DNA from: an uncultured Microbacterium sp. | GTDB taxonomy: Bacteria; Actinomycetota; Actinomycetes; Actinomycetales; Microbacteriaceae | DNA: 64,000 nt | NCBI GenBank assembly: GCA_913774845.1 | Contig: CAJYJO010000043.1 | Span: 1-64,000, forward strand | Direction of reading: 5' to 3' | Part shown: positions 25,324 through 34,017 of the stretch, one piece after another | Position numbering within the stretch: position 1 is the stretch's first letter | Layout: each line of letters starts with the position of its first letter | Position numbers and translations under genes: made by a program | The notes under the pieces: model-generated | What the model was told of the DNA's origin: nothing | Databases searched by the model: none | Seen by the model: only the letters and a program-made list of their open reading frames with translations

Positions 25324-27142
25324 TGAGCACCTCCGCCAGGGTCGCGCACGCCGCGGGGGCGTCGTCCATCGTCTCGAGGTAGAGCGTCTCGTAGCCGGCC
25401 GCTCTCGCAAACGGTTCCACCTGCCGCGACCGGTCGAGGACGACGAGCGTCCCGGTCGACAGCGTGGACCGCACCTGGGCCGCCACCCCGGCTCGGTCCG
25501 GATCTCCCGCCCCGAACATCGACACGAGCCCATCGTCCGAGAGCACGACGAGATGGTGGCGTTCGTCAGCGCCCGCCGGCCCGCGACCCGCGGCGCGGCG
25601 CTCGAGCAGGTCGAGCGGAAAGGTCGTCCCCCCACCGAAGAAGAGCGCGAGGTCGCGCACGACGCGCACCGGATCGCGTGTGAAATCCTCGCTGCCGGCG
25701 ACCTGCCCGGGGCCGGAGAAGCTCGCCACGCGCACCCGACCGCCGCCCCGCAGGATCGAGAGCGCGAGGATCGTGCCCGCCAGCACGGCAGGGGACCCCG
25801 ATTGAGGGTTCGGCATCGATCCGGACGAGTCGATGTAGAGATCCAGGGTGATGCTCGCCTCGCGCGGAAGCGGCTCGTCGGCGAGGAAGGGGCGGCGGCG
25901 CGTCGTGATGCCGGGGACGACGACACCGCCGGCCCGAAGGGTCGCGGGCCAGTCGAGGTCGGCCAGGTCATCGCCGGTCTCCCACGTCTCGACGGGACCG
26001 GGCAGCTCTTCGGCCGGTGTCGACGGTGCGCGCTGCGTGAAGGGACGCACCCATCGCACGGCCTCGGAGCGGTACCACGCCGCGATCACGGCATCCTGGT
26101 CCGCGCCCGCGTACAGCTCGAGAGTCTCCGCGATGCCGAGCGCCTGCCCCGACCCGTTCCCGGCGGACCGCGCCGTGCCCGACCCACGCCCGGTGGGCAC
26201 GGGGAGGGGCGCCTGGAGCCGGCGATCCGCGAGGACGCGACCGAGTTCGGCTGTTCCCGGGGGAACCTCGTCGGCGGAACACGCGCCGCCCGGCATCGAC
26301 GCTCCGGCCGCGCGCTCCGCGACGACATAGGGGGCCATCAGCACGCCGAAGCGCAGGGCCCCCGAGACGGCATCGCCGGCGAACGTGCGCACGAGCTCGG
26401 CGAGCGTGTCGGCGTCGAGACCGGGTCGCGTGATCGTGGCTTCCGCGAGCTCGAGCGCCGCCTGTTCGGCCTCGGCCCGCGCCTCACGCATTCTGTCGTC
26501 GCGCCCGCGGTAGCCGCGCCGCAGCTCCTGACTCTCGGCCGGGGCGGTGGCGGCGCGCGGCGGAGGCGCCGGCGGGGAGTCGACCGCGCACAGAGTTCCC
26601 GCGGGCAGATTCCACAGCAGCTCGTACGTCCGCAGGTACACCCACCAGAGCCGACCGCCGGTGTCGCGCGACGCGCGGTAGAGCGCACGCGACAGCCGCA
26701 CGATCCCCGGCTCGCCCGCTCCGTCGCGCCGCCGCTGCAGCAGGGCCACCCGGGCGTTGACGAGCAGGTCGGTCCACAGGTTCGACAGCATCGCGACGTC
26801 GTCGTCGCGCACCGAACTCGCTCCGGCTGCCACGAGGGTCCGCGCCATCTGGTGACGGATCTTCAGCGAATCCAGACGCGTTCCGGGAGCCAGCGCGTGG
26901 TGGCCGAGCTCGTGCGCGAAGACGCTCTCCATCTCGCCCGCGCCCCCCAGCTCGGCCACCATGCGCGGGTCGACGACGATCGCCGGAGGGAAGCGGAACC
27001 ACGCGGGAGCCCCGTGCTCTCGTCCGGCCCCGGGCTGCAGCTCGGCGTCGTGCATCTGCACGCCCCAGAGCTCCTGCGCGTCCTCCCACGCGCGCCGCAC
27101 GTCCCCCTCGAGCGGCACGCTCCTCGCGCGAGTCCCCGTCAT
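25316..27142 (-). CDS. Metallopeptidase (HExxH)-VWA domain fusion protein
   Basis: The 608-residue protein joins two modules. The N-terminal part has a zinc-peptidase motif, VFAHELGHHALAPG (His77, Glu78, His81), preceded by an IVVDPRMVAEL strand. The C-terminal ~170 residues are a von Willebrand A domain with an intact MIDAS: DSSGS (438-442), a Thr in GGGTTFP near 507, and Asp in LSDDG. Between them lies a helical linker with charged and Ala-rich segments. VWA proteins next to MoxR ATPases act as substrate adaptors in metal-dependent assembly or chaperone systems. ATG 27142 forms an ATGA overlap with the preceding gene. No signal peptide is seen, so it should be cytoplasmic. Confidence 0.82.
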   Translation of the reverse strand: MTGTRARSVPLEGDVRRAWEDAQELWGVQMHDAELQPGAGREHGAPAWFRFPPAIVVDPRMVAELGGAGEMESVFAHELGHHALAPGTRLDSLKIRHQMARTLVAAGASSVRDDDVAMLSNLWTDLLVNARVALLQRRRDGAGEPGIVRLSRALYRASRDTGGRLWWVYLRTYELLWNLPAGTLCAVDSPPAPPPRAATAPAESQELRRGYRGRDDRMREARAEAEQAALELAEATITRPGLDADTLAELVRTFAGDAVSGALRFGVLMAPYVVAERAAGASMPGGACSADEVPPGTAELGRVLADRRLQAPLPVPTGRGSGTARSAGNGSGQALGIAETLELYAGADQDAVIAAWYRSEAVRWVRPFTQRAPSTPAEELPGPVETWETGDDLADLDWPATLRAGGVVVPGITTRRRPFLADEPLPREASITLDLYIDSSGSMPNPQSGSPAVLAGTILALSILRGGGRVRVASFSGPGQVAGSEDFTRDPVRVVRDLALFFGGGTTFPLDLLERRAAGRGPAGADERHHLVVLSDDGLVSMFGAGDPDRAGVAAQVRSTLSTGTLVVLDRSRQVEPFARAAGYETLYLETMDDAPAACATLAEVLNG

Positions 27143-27792
27143 GCGGGCTCCGCGACGTAGATCCACGCGAGGTACGACTCGGCGAAGGTCAGAAGGGATG
27201 CCGCGGGCCCGGAGCCGCGGCTCGTCCCGGAGAGCGGCTCCCCCTCGAGCGCGACCAGTCGCGAGCCCCAGACATCGGCATCGACGCGCCACCAGCGCTC
27301 TCCCGTGCGCACGGCGAAGGCGCCGTCGGCATCGAGCGGTCTCGGGTCGGTGGGCGGGGCGGTCCACGCGCCCCCGAGCCCGGCGAAGCCGCCCACCGCG
27401 CAGACGTATCCGCGCTGGCCCGGGCGGCCCGGCCACCAGAAGCGGTCGGTGCGCTGGTGCTCGGCGAACGCGTCGAGGTCGCCCTCGGCGAGACCGAGCG
27501 CCGCCGCGGCGGCCACCGGCGGAACGTCGGCCAGGTGCGCGAGGGCATCGTCGCGGAGGCCCGGCACTCCGGCGCGCCAGCCCGAGATCCCCGCGAGCGC
27601 GACGACGAGATCGCTCGAGGCATCGACCGGCAGCGCCCTCTGCCCCGCGGCGAGCGCGTGCCGGAACCGCTCGGCCGACCCGCCCGCCGCCTCGACGTTG
27701 ATCCCCGCGCGCTCGAAGTCGAGCCCCGGGACGTCGGTCGGCACCCCGGTCGGCGGCTCGGTGTCGGCGAGATGCCCGGGGCGGCGGATCAC
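27139..27792 (-). CDS. Unknown protein of the MoxR/VWA operon
   Basis: A 217-residue acidic protein with many Trp, Gly and Pro residues (RTDRFWWPGRPGQRGYV, TGERWWRVDADVWGSR). It lacks membrane segments. The C-terminal half looks strand-rich, and the N-terminal half holds Ala-rich helices. I recognise no family. GTG 27792 overlaps the MoxR stop (GTGA), and its own stop overlaps the peptidase-VWA start, so it lies between ATPase and adaptor in a tightly coupled operon. By analogy with other MoxR operons it may be a substrate or a scaffold. Confidence 0.7.
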   Translation of the reverse strand: MIRRPGHLADTEPPTGVPTDVPGLDFERAGINVEAAGGSAERFRHALAAGQRALPVDASSDLVVALAGISGWRAGVPGLRDDALAHLADVPPVAAAAALGLAEGDLDAFAEHQRTDRFWWPGRPGQRGYVCAVGGFAGLGGAWTAPPTDPRPLDADGAFAVRTGERWWRVDADVWGSRLVALEGEPLSGTSRGSGPAASLLTFAESYLAWIYVAEPA

Positions 27793-29360
27793 GCCCGCCC
27801 CTCGACCCAGCGGAGGTAGGCCGTGTAGCGCTGGTGCAGGTACTTCAGGGCGGTCAGGTCGTCGAAATCACGGCCGTACAGCTTGCCCGCGGTCGACGCG
27901 GCGCGCAGGCGTGCCTCGATCGCCGTCAGACGTCGCGAGGCCTCGACGGCGGAGACCCCGTCGAGTCCGGCGTCCAGTTGCGCGAGGAGCTCTCCGACCG
28001 GGTCCTGGCGTCCGCGTCCCAGCGCGTCGTACTGGCGGCACGACTCGGCGAACAGGTCGCTCAGCCAGCTCATGAGGTCGGTCGACAACTCGCGCTCGAC
28101 GCCGATGTCGAAGCGGGGGTGCGTCGGGTTCGGGAGCAGCTTGCCGCGCAGCACGAAGGGCACCATCGCCGCCACGTCGGCGAGCGACACCTCGTCACGC
28201 CCGCGGAACCACGCGACCGCCTTGGCATAGACGATGAGGGTCTGCAGCGCGCGGACCGACAGACCGTTCAGCGTCTGCGCGCCGAGGTCGGCCATGAGGT
28301 CGGCTCCCGAGTTCGCCTCGATGGTCTCGGCGACCTTTCCGCCGCCCGTCGTGACCGTGTCCTTCGTGCGGTACTCGAAGCGTCGCCCGCCGCCCTGCAC
28401 GAACTCGAAGTGGCTGAGGAAGAACTCCAGACGCCGTCGCACGCCGGCGGGGACGGGCACCGCGCGGATCGCCGCGCGCATCGCCGTCTGCTCGTCGGGG
28501 GCGAAGACCAGCTCGGCGGGGACGTGCTCCTCGGGCTTCTCTCCCGCCTCGACCCGCGTGATCAGTTCGTCGAGGAAGCGGCTGTTGAATCCCGCCGCCG
28601 GCACCGTGACGTCCATGCGGTCGCGCAGCGCCTGGATGACGGGGAAGGTGCCTCCGCCCGCGTCGTCGTTCGCGGTGAAGAACCAGCTCTCGACTCCGGA
28701 CGCCGGGGCCGTGCGGCGGAGCTGATCGTGGCTCTCGACGTACCCCTCGGCGACCATCGTCAGCAGTGCCGACTGCGTCTTCGTGGGGATGCGGTTGTAC
28801 TCGTCGATGATCTTGACCGGTCGCGACAGCCAGTCGCGCCACGCGACGCCCACCTCGGCGAGACTCGCGGCGTTCATGAGGTCTCGCGGGAGAGGGATGC
28901 CGACCAGGTCGCTGATCGTGAGCTGCGGCTGCCCCTGCTGCACCCCGCGGCGCACGTCGTCGGGGGTGGAACCGGCGAGCACGCCCATGAGCACCGCGAC
29001 GGTCGTCTTGCCGCGTCCCGGACCGCCGACGAGAAGGCACTTGCCCCCGACCGCGAAGCTCAGCAGCGGCAGCAGGACGTTCGACGAGAACGACGCCTCG
29101 TCGGGCAGCGTCAGCTCGGCGCCGGCGTCGCCGAGGGTGAAGGCGAGAGGCGCACCGGAGGAGAACTCGACGTCGTAGTACGGCGAGATCACCGCGCGGT
29201 TGACGATCCAGTAGTAGGTCTGGCGGAGCTTCTCGTCGATCGGCACCGCGACCGTCTCGGCCGGGCCGCGGAACAGGTCGGCGGCCCTCATCGGGGCCGT
29301 CCCCTCCCCCGCGCCGGTCGTGGTGGGTGCCTGCGAGAGCTTGTGCCAGCGGTCCGCCAT
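27789..29360 (-). CDS. MoxR-family AAA+ ATPase
   Basis: The 523-residue ATPase has Walker A GGPGRGKTT (about 112-120), Walker B KIIDEY (183-188), sensor 1 in WFFTANDD (Asn231), and an arginine-finger region after QALRDRMDV. The C-terminal ~150 residues go beyond the minimal MoxR core and include a helical part ending LHQRYTAYLRWVEG. MoxR ATPases act with VWA proteins to remodel or mature target complexes; the partner VWA gene is two genes downstream. ATG 29360 has TAGGCT 6 nt before it, so the operon is probably transcribed leaderless from there. No ribosome binding site is evident. Confidence 0.88.
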   Translation of the reverse strand: MADRWHKLSQAPTTTGAGEGTAPMRAADLFRGPAETVAVPIDEKLRQTYYWIVNRAVISPYYDVEFSSGAPLAFTLGDAGAELTLPDEASFSSNVLLPLLSFAVGGKCLLVGGPGRGKTTVAVLMGVLAGSTPDDVRRGVQQGQPQLTISDLVGIPLPRDLMNAASLAEVGVAWRDWLSRPVKIIDEYNRIPTKTQSALLTMVAEGYVESHDQLRRTAPASGVESWFFTANDDAGGGTFPVIQALRDRMDVTVPAAGFNSRFLDELITRVEAGEKPEEHVPAELVFAPDEQTAMRAAIRAVPVPAGVRRRLEFFLSHFEFVQGGGRRFEYRTKDTVTTGGGKVAETIEANSGADLMADLGAQTLNGLSVRALQTLIVYAKAVAWFRGRDEVSLADVAAMVPFVLRGKLLPNPTHPRFDIGVERELSTDLMSWLSDLFAESCRQYDALGRGRQDPVGELLAQLDAGLDGVSAVEASRRLTAIEARLRAASTAGKLYGRDFDDLTALKYLHQRYTAYLRWVEGRA

Positions 29361-29369
29361 CGCGCCAGC

Positions 29370-30440
29370 CTAACCGCCGGCCCGCCGGCGGAGCTCCTCT
29401 TGCTCGGCGTGCGGTCGACCCTCCATCGGAGCGGCGAACGAGGTCGCCTCGGCCACGGCTCGGCGGATGGCGGGAAGGGCGGATGCCACCCGCTCGGCCA
29501 CGCTCCCTCGCACCTCGAGCCACGGCACCGGCTGCGCCGCGAGCACCTCGCGGAAGCGCTCCTGCATGTCGGCGCGGATGTGTTCGCCGTCGCGCATCCC
29601 GTCCTGCACGAAGGGGATCTCGTCGCCCGTGAGGATGTACAGCGCAGGGCGGTGCGCCGCAGCCCGCTCGAAGATGCGCGGCGCGGGGGCGCCCACGTAC
29701 CGCTCGTGCCAGAGGGCGGTGGCGAGGACGTCGGTATCGCAGACCAGCACGGAACGCGGCGCGCGGCGCACGGCATCCTGTTCCCAGGCGATCTGCCGGT
29801 CGACGACGAGGTCGAACTCGTCACTGCGCCAGGGCGCATCGAGCCCGCCTTCGCGCGTCTCGCTCAGCTCGCGACCGTACTCGGGCACCCAGAGCGTGCC
29901 GAGCTCGGCGGCGAGCGCCTCGGCGAGCGTGGTCGAGCCCGTCGACTCGGCGCCGAGAACGACGACCCGCGCGGCGAGGTCGGCACGAACCGCCGGCGAC
30001 AGCTCATGCCAGTGGGCGTCGAGATCGGCGCGGATCGCCGTTCCCGAGACGGGGTTGAGGCGTCGACCGGGGTCGACCTGCACCCAGTCGGCACCGAGAC
30101 GACGCGCGAGCTCCGCCCCGTACTCGTCGGAGGTGAAGACGACGTCGACCGGCTCGTCGAGCAGGCCCGCGATGGTCGCCGTGTGCGCGTCCCACGCCAT
30201 GTCGGAGGCGAAGTCGACGGGGGTGTCGTCGAGCAGGTCCACCACGCGCACGGTCGGGTGGTCGGCGCGCACCCACGCGGCCCGCTTGTCGAGCGGGATG
30301 GACTCGACGGATGCCGCGATCACCTCGACCGTGACCCGCTCGCACGCGCGGACGGCCGAGCGGATGAGGTGCGCGTGCCCGACGTGGAGGGGATAGAACT
30401 TGCCGACGACCACGCCGTGGCGGTAGCGGCGCTCAGGCAC
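29370..30440 (-). CDS. nadR: NadR-type bifunctional NMN adenylyltransferase / ribosylnicotinamide kinase
   Basis: The 356-residue protein starts with a nucleotidyltransferase domain: VVVGKFYPLHVGHAHLI holds the HxGH motif, and the matching ISTxxIR-type motif is SGTAIRADLDAHW. The C-terminal half is a P-loop kinase-like domain with GAESTGSTTLAEAL at about residue 175 and an LVCDTDVLATALWHE strand. In canonical NadR the P-loop has Lys (GKS/T); here that position is Ser, so the kinase step may be altered. It overlaps pnuC by 8 nt (GTG 30440), which supports a role in ribosylnicotinamide salvage to NAD. The longer frame to 30464 is unlikely. Confidence 0.85.
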   Translation of the reverse strand: MPERRYRHGVVVGKFYPLHVGHAHLIRSAVRACERVTVEVIAASVESIPLDKRAAWVRADHPTVRVVDLLDDTPVDFASDMAWDAHTATIAGLLDEPVDVVFTSDEYGAELARRLGADWVQVDPGRRLNPVSGTAIRADLDAHWHELSPAVRADLAARVVVLGAESTGSTTLAEALAAELGTLWVPEYGRELSETREGGLDAPWRSDEFDLVVDRQIAWEQDAVRRAPRSVLVCDTDVLATALWHERYVGAPAPRIFERAAAHRPALYILTGDEIPFVQDGMRDGEHIRADMQERFREVLAAQPVPWLEVRGSVAERVASALPAIRRAVAEATSFAAPMEGRPHAEQEELRRRAGG

Positions 30441-31041
30441 GGGTCTCCGCCGCGGGCACGGCATCCGCCGACTCGTTCTGCACGCGGCGCCAGGAGAGCA
30501 GGCCGCCCACGCACAGCACGATGAACAGGGCGTAGAGAGCGGCGATGATCCACAGTCCCGTGGCGATCGAGAGCGCGACGAAGGCGATGTCCACGCCGAT
30601 CCACACGAACCAGTTCTCGATCCACTTGCGGTTGAGCATGTACTGCGCGACGAGGCTCGCCGAGGTGGTCGCCGCGTCCGCGAGAGCGACCTGCGAGTCG
30701 GTGAAGGTGGCGAGCACCCAGGTCAGCAGGGCTGCCCCCGCCACCGCGGCGACGATGAGCCAGGGCACAGCGCGCCGGGGTGTCCGGGCGACGTACTCGC
30801 GGTCGTGCTCGACCCCGCGCGTCCAACGCCACCATCCGTGCACACCGAGCACGAGGTACACGATCTGCAGGGCCGCGCTGGCGTAGAGGCCGGCGGGCAC
30901 GAACACGACGAGGAACACGAGGTTGTTCGCGATCCCGATCGGGTAGGTCCACACGTTCCTCCGTGCGGCCAGCAGCACGCACGCCGCACCCGTCGCGAAG
31001 CCGAGGATCTGCGTCCACTCGGCGAGAATCCACTCGATCAC
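30433..31041 (-). CDS. pnuC: Nicotinamide riboside transporter PnuC
   Basis: The 202-residue membrane protein has about seven hydrophobic segments and the PnuC hallmarks WTYPIGIANNLVFLVVF near the N-terminus, YASAALQIVYLVLGVHGWWRW, and SLVAQYMLNRKWIENWFVWI in the third quarter. PnuC mediates facilitated uptake of nicotinamide riboside, trapped by phosphorylation in the cell. The coupled downstream nadR provides that step. The start is GTG 31041, with TAGGCT 6 nt before it, suggesting a leaderless transcript. I saw no NAD-responsive riboswitch upstream. Confidence 0.93.
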   Translation of the reverse strand: MIEWILAEWTQILGFATGAACVLLAARRNVWTYPIGIANNLVFLVVFVPAGLYASAALQIVYLVLGVHGWWRWTRGVEHDREYVARTPRRAVPWLIVAAVAGAALLTWVLATFTDSQVALADAATTSASLVAQYMLNRKWIENWFVWIGVDIAFVALSIATGLWIIAALYALFIVLCVGGLLSWRRVQNESADAVPAAETRA

Positions 31042-31097
31042 CCGTCGAGCCTAGGTGCGCCGACGAGCTGACACGCGTGCCGGGCCCTGGTGTCGCG

Positions 31098-31889
31098 TCA
31101 GTCCGCTGCCGTCCACAGCTCGACGCCCATTTCGGCGATCGCCGCGGCCGCGCTCTCGGGCAGCTCGGCGTCGCTGACGATGACGTCCAACGCGTCGAGG
31201 GGCACGACCCGGAAACGCTCCGCGGTGCCGTACTTCGTGCTGTCGGCGACCAGGACGCCGGAGGTCGCGGCATCCAGGACCGCCCGTTTCAGCACGACCT
31301 TGTCGAGCTCGGGGGTGGTCAGCCCGTGCGCGGTGTCCCAGGTTCCGGTGCTGAGAACGGCGAGGTCGAGGGTCATCGCCGAGACGGTTGCGGCGGCGAG
31401 GACCCCGCTCGACGAGCCGCTCGCGGGATCCACCACCCCACCGGTGTGGATGACCTCGATCGCGGGGTGCGCGAAGAGCGCCGAGACGGTGAAGAAGTCG
31501 TTGGTCACCACGGTCAGGCCGCGGCGCGAGATCAGATGCGGGACGAGTGCCTGGCAGGTGGTCCCCGCGTCGATGAACACCGTCATGTCGTCGGTGAGGA
31601 GAGCGGCCGCGCGGCGGGCGACGGCCTCTTTGCGGGGAAGTTCCAAGACGGCTCGGGAACCGCGTTCGCGCGGGGGCTCCACCCCCGTGTGTTCGCGCAG
31701 TCGTACGCCCCCCTGCACGGCGTCGACGAGACCCTCGTCCGCGAGAGCGGCGATGTCACGACGCACGGTCATGTGCGACACCCCCAACGACGAGGCCAGG
31801 TGGCGGATGCTGAGCGCGCCCGCCCCCCGCAGTAGACGCATGAGTTCTCGCTGGCGCTGTTCCGGGATGAGGGGCGGCGGTGTCGACAT
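31098..31889 (-). CDS. DeoR-family transcriptional regulator
   Basis: The 263-residue protein has the DeoR N-terminal helix-turn-helix (EQRQRELMRLLRGAGALSIR, GVSHMTVRRDIAALADEGLV) and the C-terminal DeoRC sensor (VFIDAGTTCQALVPHLISR, VVTNDFFTVSALFAHP, VLVADSTKYG). DeoR proteins bind phosphorylated sugars. It is divergent from the aldolase gene and likely represses the aldolase-transporter-kinase operon. The start is ATG 31889; a TAGGCT hexamer lies 7 nt upstream. Lys and Asp in the sensor loop (VADSTKYG) are conserved. Confidence 0.9.
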   Translation of the reverse strand: MSTPPPLIPEQRQRELMRLLRGAGALSIRHLASSLGVSHMTVRRDIAALADEGLVDAVQGGVRLREHTGVEPPRERGSRAVLELPRKEAVARRAAALLTDDMTVFIDAGTTCQALVPHLISRRGLTVVTNDFFTVSALFAHPAIEVIHTGGVVDPASGSSSGVLAAATVSAMTLDLAVLSTGTWDTAHGLTTPELDKVVLKRAVLDAATSGVLVADSTKYGTAERFRVVPLDALDVIVSDAELPESAAAAIAEMGVELWTAAD

Positions 31890-31964
31890 CCCACCGAGCC
31901 TAAGCCTCCCTCGGGTGAGACATCGTGTTCTTTCGTGTTAATCCACGTGATACCGTGTGCAGCG
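31890..31964. promoter_or_regulatory. Divergent promoter region with repeated half-sites
   Basis: The 75-nt gap holds ATCGTGTTC, TTCGTGTTA and CCACGTGATA within 30 nt (about 31921-31950), plausible DeoR-type half-sites. TACCGT sits 8 nt before the aldolase start and TAGGCT 7 nt before the regulator start, on opposite strands. Confidence 0.55.
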
Positions 31965-32615
31965 ATGTTAAAGAAGCATGAAGTCCTCTCCGCCGTTGTC
32001 GACACAGGCGTCGTCTTGATCGTTCGCCTCGACTCCCCCGACGAGGCGCTCGCCGTCTCTCGCGCGGCAGTGGCCGGCGGCATCCGCGCCCTCGAGATCA
32101 CCCTCTCGGTCCCGCACGCGCTCGACGTCGTACGCACCCTCGCCGACGAGTTCGGCGACCACGTGGCCGTCGGCGTCGGAACGGTCCTGGATGCCGAGAT
32201 GGCCGTCGCGTCCGTGCAGGCCGGGGCGCGCATGCTCGTGAGCCCGAACCTCAACCCCGACATGATCCGCGCCGCCAACCGCTACCAGGCGCTCACGATC
32301 AGCGGAGCGTTCACCCCCACCGAGATCGTGCAGACGATGGAAGCCGGCGCCGACATCGTCAAGCTCTTCCCCACCGAGATCGCCGGACCCGACTACCTGC
32401 GCACGGTCATGGCACCGCTCGCGCACGCGCCGATCCTTCCCGCCGGTGGCGCCACGCGCGACAACGTCGGCGACTGGTTCGCCGCCGGAGCACTCGCGGT
32501 CGGTGTCGGAAGCGCCATCACCAAGGCCGCGCGCGCGAGCGGCGACTTCGCCGACGTGACCCGCGCCGCCGAAGACTTCCTCGCCGCCGTCGCGAACGCG
32601 CGGCAGACGATCTGA
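31965..32615 (+). CDS. 2-keto-3-deoxy-phosphosugar aldolase (KDPG/KDPGal class I)
   Basis: The 216-residue aldolase of the Eda/DgoA family cleaves a 2-keto-3-deoxy-6-phospho sugar acid to pyruvate and glyceraldehyde 3-phosphate. Conserved features are RALEITLS (Glu44), the GVGTVLD loop, and the Schiff-base lysine in ADIVKLFPTE (Lys133). The phosphate-binding GGAT segment follows (ILPAGGATRDN). Start ATG 31965. It is the first gene of an operon with an MFS sugar-acid carrier and a P-loop kinase and is controlled by a divergent DeoR protein. Galacto- versus gluco-specificity cannot be told. Confidence 0.87.
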   Translation: MLKKHEVLSAVVDTGVVLIVRLDSPDEALAVSRAAVAGGIRALEITLSVPHALDVVRTLADEFGDHVAVGVGTVLDAEMAVASVQAGARMLVSPNLNPDMIRAANRYQALTISGAFTPTEIVQTMEAGADIVKLFPTEIAGPDYLRTVMAPLAHAPILPAGGATRDNVGDWFAAGALAVGVGSAITKAARASGDFADVTRAAEDFLAAVANARQTI

Positions 32616-32671
32616 CACCCCCTCGGCGGACCACGACGTCCGCCCCTCACCCGAACACGAAGGAGTGGACC

Positions 32672-33964
32672 ATGAGCGAGACGACGGCAGACGCGCCGCA
32701 GCTCACGCGCGACGAGAAGAAGACGATCCGGATCCGATGGTTCCTGGTCGGATTCCTGATCCTCGGCGGGGTGGTGAACTATCTCGACCGCTCGACCCTG
32801 AGCGTCGCCAACACGACGATCGCGGGTGAGTTCGGGCTCGACCCGTTCGCGATGGGTCTGCTGCTGTCGGCGTTCTCGTGGCCGTACGCCATCGCCAACC
32901 TCCCGGCGGGATACCTCGTCGACAAGTTCGGGCCGAAGAAGATGTTCGCCTTCGCCGCGGGCGCGTGGTCGCTCGTGTCGATCGTCACCGCCGCCGCCAA
33001 CTCGTTCGGCGTGCTGTACGCGTGCCGCGTCGCCCTCGGCATCACCGAGTCGCCGTTCTTCACCTCCGCCCTCAAGGTCAACGAACGCTGGTTCAACAAG
33101 TCGGAGCGAGCACTCCCCGTCTCCCTCGTCAACACCGGCTCGCAGATCGCCAACGCCATCGCGCCGCCGCTGCTGACCTTCCTGCTGCTCACGATGAGCT
33201 GGCGCGGCATGTTCATCATCGTCGGAGCCTTCGGCATCGTCGTCGCCCTCGTGTGGCTGCGCATCTACCGCGACCCGACCCTGAAGGAGCAGGCGCTCAT
33301 CAAGGGCGCCGAGGCCGAGGCGCGCGTCGCCGCGTCGGTCGAGAAGGTCGGCTGGGGACGCCTGCTGCTGCAGTCGAACACCTGGTTCATGGTGCTCGGC
33401 GCCTTCGGCATCTTCTACACCGTGTGGGTCTACCTCACCTGGCTCCCCAGCTACCTGCAGACCGCCCGCGGCTTCAGCCTCGCGCAGAGCGGGTGGCTCG
33501 CATCGCTGCCGTTCCTCTGCGGCATCATCGGCGTGATCTTCGGCGGCTGGCTCTCGAACCGTCTCGTCCGTCGCGGCGTGAACACGGTCCGCGCGCGCAA
33601 GATCCCGATCGTCGGCGGAGCGATCCTCGCCGCCGCGGCGGTGCTCCCCGTCGCGTACGTCGACAGCACCCCGCTCGCCATCGTCCTGCTCTCGGTCGGC
33701 TACTTCGCCTCGCAGGTGCCGATCGGATGCCTCTGGACCCTCGCCTCCGACGTCGCGCCGTCGAACCAGGTCGCCTCTCTCGGCGCGATCCAGAACTTCG
33801 GCGGATTCATCGGAGCGGCCGTCGCCCCCGTGGTCACCGGGGCGATCCTCACCTCCACCGGAGGTAACTACACGACGGTGTTCCTCATCGGCGGCGTGCT
33901 GCTGCTGGTCGGCGCCCTGTCGTACGGACTGTTCGTCAAGGACCGCTCCGTCGCGGCATCCTGA
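32672..33964 (+). CDS. MFS transporter, anion:cation symporter family (sugar acid)
   Basis: The 430-residue protein has 12 predicted membrane segments. After TM1 comes VNYLDRSTLSVANTTIAGEF, the ACS-family signature shared with glucarate, galactonate and hexuronate carriers, and TM2-3 carry GYLVDKFGPKKMFAFA. Substrate is inferred as a sugar acid (for example galactonate or gluconate) from the linked 2-keto-3-deoxy aldolase. ATG 32672 follows GAAGGAGTGG, a good ribosome binding site. The gene is intact and lies 56 nt after the aldolase. Confidence 0.88.
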   Translation: MSETTADAPQLTRDEKKTIRIRWFLVGFLILGGVVNYLDRSTLSVANTTIAGEFGLDPFAMGLLLSAFSWPYAIANLPAGYLVDKFGPKKMFAFAAGAWSLVSIVTAAANSFGVLYACRVALGITESPFFTSALKVNERWFNKSERALPVSLVNTGSQIANAIAPPLLTFLLLTMSWRGMFIIVGAFGIVVALVWLRIYRDPTLKEQALIKGAEAEARVAASVEKVGWGRLLLQSNTWFMVLGAFGIFYTVWVYLTWLPSYLQTARGFSLAQSGWLASLPFLCGIIGVIFGGWLSNRLVRRGVNTVRARKIPIVGGAILAAAAVLPVAYVDSTPLAIVLLSVGYFASQVPIGCLWTLASDVAPSNQVASLGAIQNFGGFIGAAVAPVVTGAILTSTGGNYTTVFLIGGVLLLVGALSYGLFVKDRSVAAS

Positions 33965-34017
33965 TTCCGCGTGGGGAGGACGACCTCTCGTCCTCCCCGC
34001 CCTCCGGGAGGAACCCC

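Noticed and set aside
27834-30524. Open frame of 896 codons on the plus strand
   Set aside because: Antisense to the MoxR and nadR genes, with no recognisable domain.
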